From: Acidobacteriota bacterium
Lineage (GTDB): Bacteria; Acidobacteriota; Terriglobia; Terriglobales; Acidobacteriaceae
Length of the DNA: 19,862 nt
Assembly (NCBI GenBank): GCA_021780095.1
Contig: JAJXZK010000036.1
Coordinates: 1 to 19,862 of the forward strand
Direction: 5' to 3'
Below are positions 16,029 to 19,862 of the stretch, piece after piece. A model generated the notes under the pieces. The model searched no databases. It saw nothing but the letters and a program-made list of their open reading frames with translations, and was not told the origin of the DNA. Each line of letters begins with the position of its first letter. Positions within the stretch are counted from its first letter, which is position 1. A program made the position numbers and the translations under genes.

Positions 16029-16300
16029 TTCGAGCATTACGTTGCCAAGCAGGGATAATAACGACGGGCGCAATCAGGCATGGACAGCATGGAGTTGAGC
16101 ACGGAGATTGGCTCGTGCGGCCACTTCAGGAACCTCAATCCTCGCCTGGCTACTTGCTGAGAGCCCGCTTCAGATCGCTAGGCTTGTGCGCAGACCACGT
16201 CACATGATCGAGGCCCGACCTCTGGCCTTTGCTCCTTCAGACGGTTGGTGTGGTCCAGGGTAGGCTCCTCTCCGAATCCTGGTCCTGGACATAGTATTTA
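16029..16300. other. Gap between the excisionase-like gene and hipB
   Basis: About 270 bases show no convincing gene. A short frame from an ATG near 16080 encodes about 26 residues without recognisable features. No terminator is evident. The right end leads into the AT-rich hipBA control region. Confidence 0.35.
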
Positions 16301-16304
16301 AGAG

Positions 16305-16347
16305 CCTATATATTAGGCCATATGGCAATATAAGGCACTATATATGG
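16305..16347. promoter_or_regulatory. AT-rich palindromic operator/promoter of hipBA
   Basis: A sharply AT-rich block directly upstream of hipB contains CCTATATATTAGG (16305-16317, near-palindromic), the perfect palindrome GCCATATGGC (16317-16326), and the similar segments AATATAAGGC and CTATATATGG. Such overlapping dyads with TATA-like elements are what HipB-type autorepressors bind. The exact -10/-35 elements could not be fixed, and the short distance to the GTG start allows a very short leader. Confidence 0.55.
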
Positions 16348-16357
16348 ACCCGTATCA

Positions 16358-16693
16358 GTGAGATCGAACGTATCCGATGTCCTGCCCCCTGCCGTCAAAC
16401 GCTCGCTGAACAAATTCGGCAGCGACCTTGTGACCGCACGGCGGAAGCGTGGACTGACAATCCGTGCCGTCGCCGAGCGAATGGGCGTCTCCAAGAATAC
16501 CTATCTCCGCGCCGAGAAGGGCGACCCGGGAGTCGGGCTTGGCGTTTATGCGATGGCGCTTTTTGTCTTAGGCTTTGGCAATCCTCTTGGCACCTTGATC
16601 GACGTCAGCCGCGACGATACCGGCCTTCTGCTAGATAAAGAACGCCTGCCCAAGCGCGTGCGCATGAAAAAGCCTCGGGAACCGAAGTCATGA
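16358..16693 (+). CDS. hipB: HipB-like antitoxin (XRE-family helix-turn-helix)
   Basis: The 111-residue protein has a Cro/CI-type helix-turn-helix at about residues 22-56: SDLVTARRKRGLTIRAVAERMGVSKNTYLRAEKGD. This is followed by a hydrophobic dimerisation segment (GLGVYAMALFVLGFG) and a basic tail. HipB-type proteins repress their own operon and neutralise the HipA kinase. The start is GTG at 16358, with no clear ribosome-binding site. The stop overlaps the hipA ATG by four bases, so the two are translationally coupled. The operator-like palindromes end about 10 bases upstream. The antitoxin role follows from the pairing with hipA. Confidence 0.82.
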   Translation: MRSNVSDVLPPAVKRSLNKFGSDLVTARRKRGLTIRAVAERMGVSKNTYLRAEKGDPGVGLGVYAMALFVLGFGNPLGTLIDVSRDDTGLLLDKERLPKRVRMKKPREPKS

Positions 16694-17970
16694 AGCGGAC
16701 CGTCGACGTTATCCTCGGCGACGGGGTGCCGGTCGGTACGCTGCGCTACGACCAGCAGGGACGGCGCGAAAACGCCGCCTTCGAATACGGCACGGGCTGG
16801 CTCGGCGATCCGTCGCATTTCGCTCTCGGACCGACGCTGCCGCTCCAGCCGGGACCGCAGTTTCATCACAAGTCGCCAGACGGGTCTCTCTTCCATGCCG
16901 CGATTGCCGACACCGAGCCCGACGGGTGGGGAAAACGTGTCATCAAACGCGATCACATCAAGCGCAGGCAGGAATTGCGCCGTGAAGGAAAACCAGACTC
17001 GACGCCCCCGCTCAATGCGCTTGATTATTTGCTGGCCGTGGATGACTTCAGCCGCGTCGGCGCGCTTCGCTTTCGCGATGAAAACGGCGTGTTCCAGCGC
17101 GCGCAGGAAGAAGGTCGACGGACGGCTCCGCCGCTCATCGAACTCGGGGCACTGCTAAGCGCTTCGCGCGCTGTCGAAGCGAACAAAGAAACGGCAGCCG
17201 ACCTTGCATACTTGCGCGGGCGCGGTACGTCGCTTGGTGGTATGCGTCCCAAATGCACCGTCATTGACGATGACGGCACGCTCAGCATCGGCAAGTTTCC
17301 CAGCATCGCGGACGAGCGCGCTGTCACCAAGGGAGAAGTGCTCGCTCTCACGCTTGCCAAGAACGCCGGCATCAACGCCTCCGTAGCGCGTATCGTCGAG
17401 AGCGATGGCTTACCGATTGCGCTGATCCGCCGCTTCGACCGCCAAGGCAATGGACAACGCGTCATGTATATCTCCGCCGCCACCATGCTGGGCGTTGAGG
17501 AGGCGGAGCCCGAGGAACACGCCTACACCGAGATTGTGGATGCCATCCGCGTGCACGGGGCCGACGCACAAGCCGATATCGAAGAGTTGTGGCGGCGAAT
17601 TGCCTTCTCAATTCTGATCACGAATGTGGACGATCACCTGCGCAATCACGGCTTCCTGCATGTGGATCGGGAATTCTGGCGGCTGTCGCCCGCCTTTGAC
17701 ATCAATCCCTCACCTGAGCGCGTACGCGAATTGAAGACCTGGATCTCCGAGGATGTGGGCCCCGAGATGAGCATCCACGCACTTATCTCCGTGATTGCTT
17801 ATTTCCGCATCACAGATACGCGGGCCAGGAAGATTTTGAGCGAGGTTGTCCATGCCGTGGATGACTGGCGCATCACCGGACAGAGTATTGGAATGAGTGC
17901 GGACGAGCTTGAGTCCTTCGCGGAGGCCTTCGAACACGGCGAACGCGATGCCGCTAGGCGACTTCTTTAA
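16690..17970 (+). CDS. hipA: HipA-family Ser/Thr kinase toxin
   Basis: The 426-residue length and domain order match full-length HipA. An N-terminal subdomain (1 to about 55) carries VDVILGDGVPVGTLRYD and the HipA core follows. Kinase features are the phosphate-binding/autophosphorylation loop GTSLGGMRPK (179-188), Lys202 in the SIGKFP strand, LIRRFDR (245-251), the catalytic NVDDHLRNHGF (312-322), and the metal-binding Asp337 in LSPAFDINP. All key residues are intact. HipA kinases phosphorylate translation-related targets such as aminoacyl-tRNA synthetases and cause growth arrest or persistence; the target here is unknown. Coupled to hipB, it could promote maintenance of the element after excision. 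Location on a mobile element is common for this family. Confidence 0.9.
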   Translation: MKRTVDVILGDGVPVGTLRYDQQGRRENAAFEYGTGWLGDPSHFALGPTLPLQPGPQFHHKSPDGSLFHAAIADTEPDGWGKRVIKRDHIKRRQELRREGKPDSTPPLNALDYLLAVDDFSRVGALRFRDENGVFQRAQEEGRRTAPPLIELGALLSASRAVEANKETAADLAYLRGRGTSLGGMRPKCTVIDDDGTLSIGKFPSIADERAVTKGEVLALTLAKNAGINASVARIVESDGLPIALIRRFDRQGNGQRVMYISAATMLGVEEAEPEEHAYTEIVDAIRVHGADAQADIEELWRRIAFSILITNVDDHLRNHGFLHVDREFWRLSPAFDINPSPERVRELKTWISEDVGPEMSIHALISVIAYFRITDTRARKILSEVVHAVDDWRITGQSIGMSADELESFAEAFEHGERDAARRLL

Positions 17971-18183
17971 CCACAGCGTCTTACACAATCGCGCATACTC
18001 GGCGGACCGTGGCATTGGCGCGAAGCCACCCTTTGAATCAGGTCTCGGCGGAATCGATAACGGGGCAAGCGAAATCACCTTCGACAGAGATTCGACTTGC
18101 AATCCGGCAGCGGACCCTACTCTTCCCACAATTGCCGATGCATCTGACCAAACAGGAATCAAATCCGGTAGACTGGACAATGC
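17971..18183. other. Gap between hipA and int
   Basis: In 213 bases no gene, clear terminator or strong promoter is recognised. A frame stays open on the + strand across the whole gap, but its composition is unlike a protein of any known family. The int promoter must lie here unless int is read through from hipBA. Confidence 0.35.
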
Positions 18184-19305
18184 ATGGCGGCGCGGCGTGG
18201 TATTTTCGAGCGGATCAAGGGCAGCGGCATCTGGTGGATCCGCTGGACGGATGCCGAAGGCCGCAAGCGTCGTGAGAAAGCGGGATCGCGCAGTAATGCC
18301 GAGAAGCTGCTGGCCAAGCGGCAGACTCAGAAGCTCGAAGGGGCGAAACTGCCTGAAAACCTCCGGTCGAAAGCCGTAACCTTTCGCGAGCTTTGCGAAG
18401 ACGCTCTGATTCACAGCCGATCTGAAAACAGCCCAAAGCAGACCTATGAGCTTGAGCTTCGCATTAATAACGAACTGCTACCGGCATTTGGCTCGCGCGC
18501 AGCCGAATCGATCAAGAAGAACGAGATCATTACTTGGCTGACGGCGCAGGCCGAGGCGCGAAAATGGGCGGCCAGCACGAGGAATCGCTGGCAAGCGGCA
18601 TTCTCCCTCATTTTCAGGGTTGGAATCGACAATGAAAAAATCGAGCGCAATCCAGCCGCCGGTATCCGGCGAAAGACGGAGAGCAACGGGCGCGTGCGAT
18701 TCCTCTCCGACGATGAGGAGACGCGGCTGCTGAAAGCGATCCGCAATCGGTTTCCGGAGTTCCTGCCTCATCTCGACCTTTCCCTTCACACGGGCATGCG
18801 CATGAGCGAGCAGTACGGTCTACGATGGAACCAGATCGATTTCGAGCGCCGGCAGGTTCATCTACCTAAAACAAAGAACGGCGACCCGCGGACGATTCCT
18901 CTGAACGAAGTAGCCCTCGGCGCCCTCAAGGAGCTTCGAGGCCCGGGAAAGCCCAAAGACTCTGATCCGGTCTTCCCTTCTGTCCGCAGCGGCGATTCGC
19001 TGCGAGGCGCGCGCGGCTGGTTTCCCACGGCCCTCGAAGCGGCCGGGATCGAGAACTACTCGTGGCATTGCAACCGCCATACCTTTGCCAGCAGGCTCGT
19101 CATGGCTGGAGTAGATCTGCGCACGGTTGCGGAACTGCTCGGGCACAGAACGCTGCAAATGGTCATGCGCTATTCGCATCTCGCTCCCGAACACCAGGCC
19201 TCCGCCGTGGACCGCCTGGTCAGGACCGAAAGCCAAAGGGACACTAAAACGGACACTGGTAGCTTCGGCACGAAGCGTCGAGATCGGCGTAAGAACGCAA
19301 GTTAA
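18184..19305 (+). CDS. int: Tyrosine recombinase/integrase
   Basis: The 373-residue protein has the full layout of a phage-type integrase. It begins with a short arm-binding region (GSGIWWIRWTDAEGRKRREKAGSRSNAEKLLAKR, about 13-46). The core-binding domain (about 65-165) contains TFRELCEDAL and ERNPAAGI. The catalytic domain has Arg206 (TGMRMSE), a candidate Lys at 229 or 231, His295-x2-Arg298 (WHCNRHTFAS), His321 (LGHRT) and Tyr330 (MRYSHL). All catalytic residues are present. The gene points toward the tRNA-Ser gene about 400 bases downstream and presumably catalyses recombination within it. Its 3' end encodes RDTKTDTG through the repeat GGACAC-N6-GGACAC, which also occurs in non-coding DNA at the other end of the element. 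The start is the ATG at 18184; ribosome binding is weak (GGA eight bases upstream). Confidence 0.92.
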   Translation: MAARRGIFERIKGSGIWWIRWTDAEGRKRREKAGSRSNAEKLLAKRQTQKLEGAKLPENLRSKAVTFRELCEDALIHSRSENSPKQTYELELRINNELLPAFGSRAAESIKKNEIITWLTAQAEARKWAASTRNRWQAAFSLIFRVGIDNEKIERNPAAGIRRKTESNGRVRFLSDDEETRLLKAIRNRFPEFLPHLDLSLHTGMRMSEQYGLRWNQIDFERRQVHLPKTKNGDPRTIPLNEVALGALKELRGPGKPKDSDPVFPSVRSGDSLRGARGWFPTALEAAGIENYSWHCNRHTFASRLVMAGVDLRTVAELLGHRTLQMVMRYSHLAPEHQASAVDRLVRTESQRDTKTDTGSFGTKRRDRRKNAS

Positions 19306-19361
19306 GAAGGCGCTCCCATTTACATTGTCTTGCCTTTGGCCCTCCTTGCACTAAAGCGCGC
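19306..19361. other. Short spacer between int and the integrase relic
   Basis: These 56 bases contain no recognised feature. They separate the stop of int from the decayed second integrase copy. Together with 19306-19707 as a whole, they represent the region between int and the tRNA, which in a simple element would be much shorter. Confidence 0.35.
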
Positions 19362-19700
19362 GTGAACGCACAATTCCGCCTGGGCTCGCACCGCCGTACT
19401 GTCCCACCGCGCCTTTGGACGAGACCCGGCTCGGAACTACGCGAGGCATTGCACCCCCATGCCTTTGCCAGTAAACTACTTATGGCCGGAGTCGCTTTGC
19501 ACACTGCCGCGGAGCTGCCCGGCCACAGGACATTGAAAATGGTCATACGCTATGCACATCCCGCTCCCAGGCATCAGGCTCTGGCGGTGGTTTGTCTGGC
19601 GATGTTTGAAAACCAAAGGGACACCAAAACGGACACCGGCGCGTCCAGCATGGTGGAACCCCAAACAAGCCTAAACATTAGGTCACTGATAAATAAGTAG
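19362..19700 (+). pseudogene. Relic of an integrase 3' end
   Basis: From about 19443 the frame parallels the last third of the intact integrase. LHPHAFASKLLMAGVALHTAAELPGHRTLKMVIRYAHPAP lines up with the catalytic His/Arg box through the tyrosine of int (19069-19200), and both run into RDTKTDTG. The catalytic Arg of the HxxR box has become Pro, Leu before GHR has become Pro, and everything upstream of the box is missing. GHR and the Tyr remain. The relic therefore cannot be active. The copies are about 380 bases apart, and nucleotide identity looks clearly below that of a fresh duplication. It is probably the end of an earlier, related element at the same tRNA. Confidence 0.8.
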
Positions 19701-19707
19701 TTAAAAC

Positions 19708-19751
19708 GCGGAGAGGTGGCGGAGCCCGGTTGAACGCACCTGACTCGAAAT
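19708..19751 (+). repeat. Right attachment site, identical in part to left tRNA fragment
   Basis: This is the 5' half of the intact tRNA-Ser gene plus two preceding bases. It matches 84-127 except at 19721 and 19735, both in or near the D arm. If the left copy is the native half, this half was brought by the element and restored the gene on integration. Identity ends in the anticodon loop, directly after the CGA anticodon. Confidence 0.82.
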
Positions 19752-19801
19752 CAGGCATAGTCGTAAGGCTATCGGGGGTTCGAATCCCTCCCTCTCCGCC
19801 A
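19710..19801 (+). tRNA. tRNA-Ser (anticodon CGA)
   Basis: The 92-base gene includes an encoded 3' CCA. The acceptor stem is GGAGAGG (19710-19716) with CCTCTCC (19791-19797), followed by discriminator G and CCA. The anticodon stem is CCTGA/TCAGG with CGA at 19746-19748. A long variable arm, TAGTC-GTAAG-GCTA, identifies a class II serine tRNA, and the T arm carries GGTTCGAATCC. It reads UCG codons. As the chromosomal target of the integrase it must remain functional, and its sequence shows no defect. Its present upstream region (before 19708) belongs to the element or its relic, so its promoter may be element-derived. Confidence 0.95.
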
Positions 19802-19862
19802 TTCGTTTGCATGCGTGCGGACGTCCCAGAAAATTCAATAAGATTCCTGACTTTGGTTTCCT

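Noticed and set aside
16080..16160. A 26-residue + strand frame between xis and hipB.
   Set aside because: It has no ribosome-binding site, no recognisable features and is short enough to occur by chance.
17897..18379. A 160-codon frame overlapping the end of hipA and the start of int.
   Set aside because: It overlaps both genes in another frame and lacks protein-like character.

Overview
The window looks like a complete integrative element of about 19.6 kb that sits in a tRNA-Ser(CGA) gene of a moderately GC-rich soil-type bacterium. From recalled resemblance of the relaxase, the conjugation-associated proteins and the integrase, the host is probably an acidobacterium (Terriglobia-like). 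That assignment is an inference and was not searched. The evidence for an element is direct. The intact tRNA-Ser gene lies at 19710-19801, and its 5' half is repeated at 84-127 in the same orientation (42 of 44 bases match 19708-19751). A complete tyrosine recombinase gene (18184-19305) lies just inside the right copy.

From left to right: (1) a left attachment end at 84-127 with tandem short repeats just inside it; (2) an HNH-endonuclease-like gene at 497-934; (3) the N-terminally truncated remains of an NAD-dependent sugar epimerase at 1175-1885; (4) a polysaccharide locus of about 7.4 kb made of two facing transcription units. These are GT4 and GT2 glycosyltransferases on + (2186-4176), and on - a Wzx flippase, WecB-type UDP-GlcNAc 2-epimerase, GT4-like glycosyltransferase and Wzy-like polymerase (9537 down to 4281). 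(5) A 138-bp branched palindrome at 9937-10074. (6) A mobilisation module on -: an unknown protein with a ribbon-helix-helix-like N-terminus, a likely oriT-bearing gap, a MobC-like accessory protein, a membrane protein, and a MobF-type relaxase-helicase split by an in-frame TGA. (7) An excisionase-like gene and a HipB/HipA-type toxin-antitoxin pair on +. (8) The integrase, followed by a decayed copy of an integrase 3' end and the restored tRNA gene.

No type IV secretion genes and no coupling-protein ATPase are visible. The element is therefore best read as an integrative mobilizable element (IME) carrying a Wzx/Wzy-dependent surface-polysaccharide cassette as cargo. HipBA may act as its stabilising module, and int/xis carry out integration and excision. 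The nonsense codon in the relaxase and the integrase relic suggest an element that has accreted at this site more than once and may now be immobile. The most interesting points are the polysaccharide cassette on a mobilizable element, capture of the 5' rather than the 3' half of the tRNA, paired GGACAC repeats at both ends that partly overlap the int coding sequence, the branched palindrome beside the relaxase, and the uncharacterised 374-residue protein next to the presumptive oriT.
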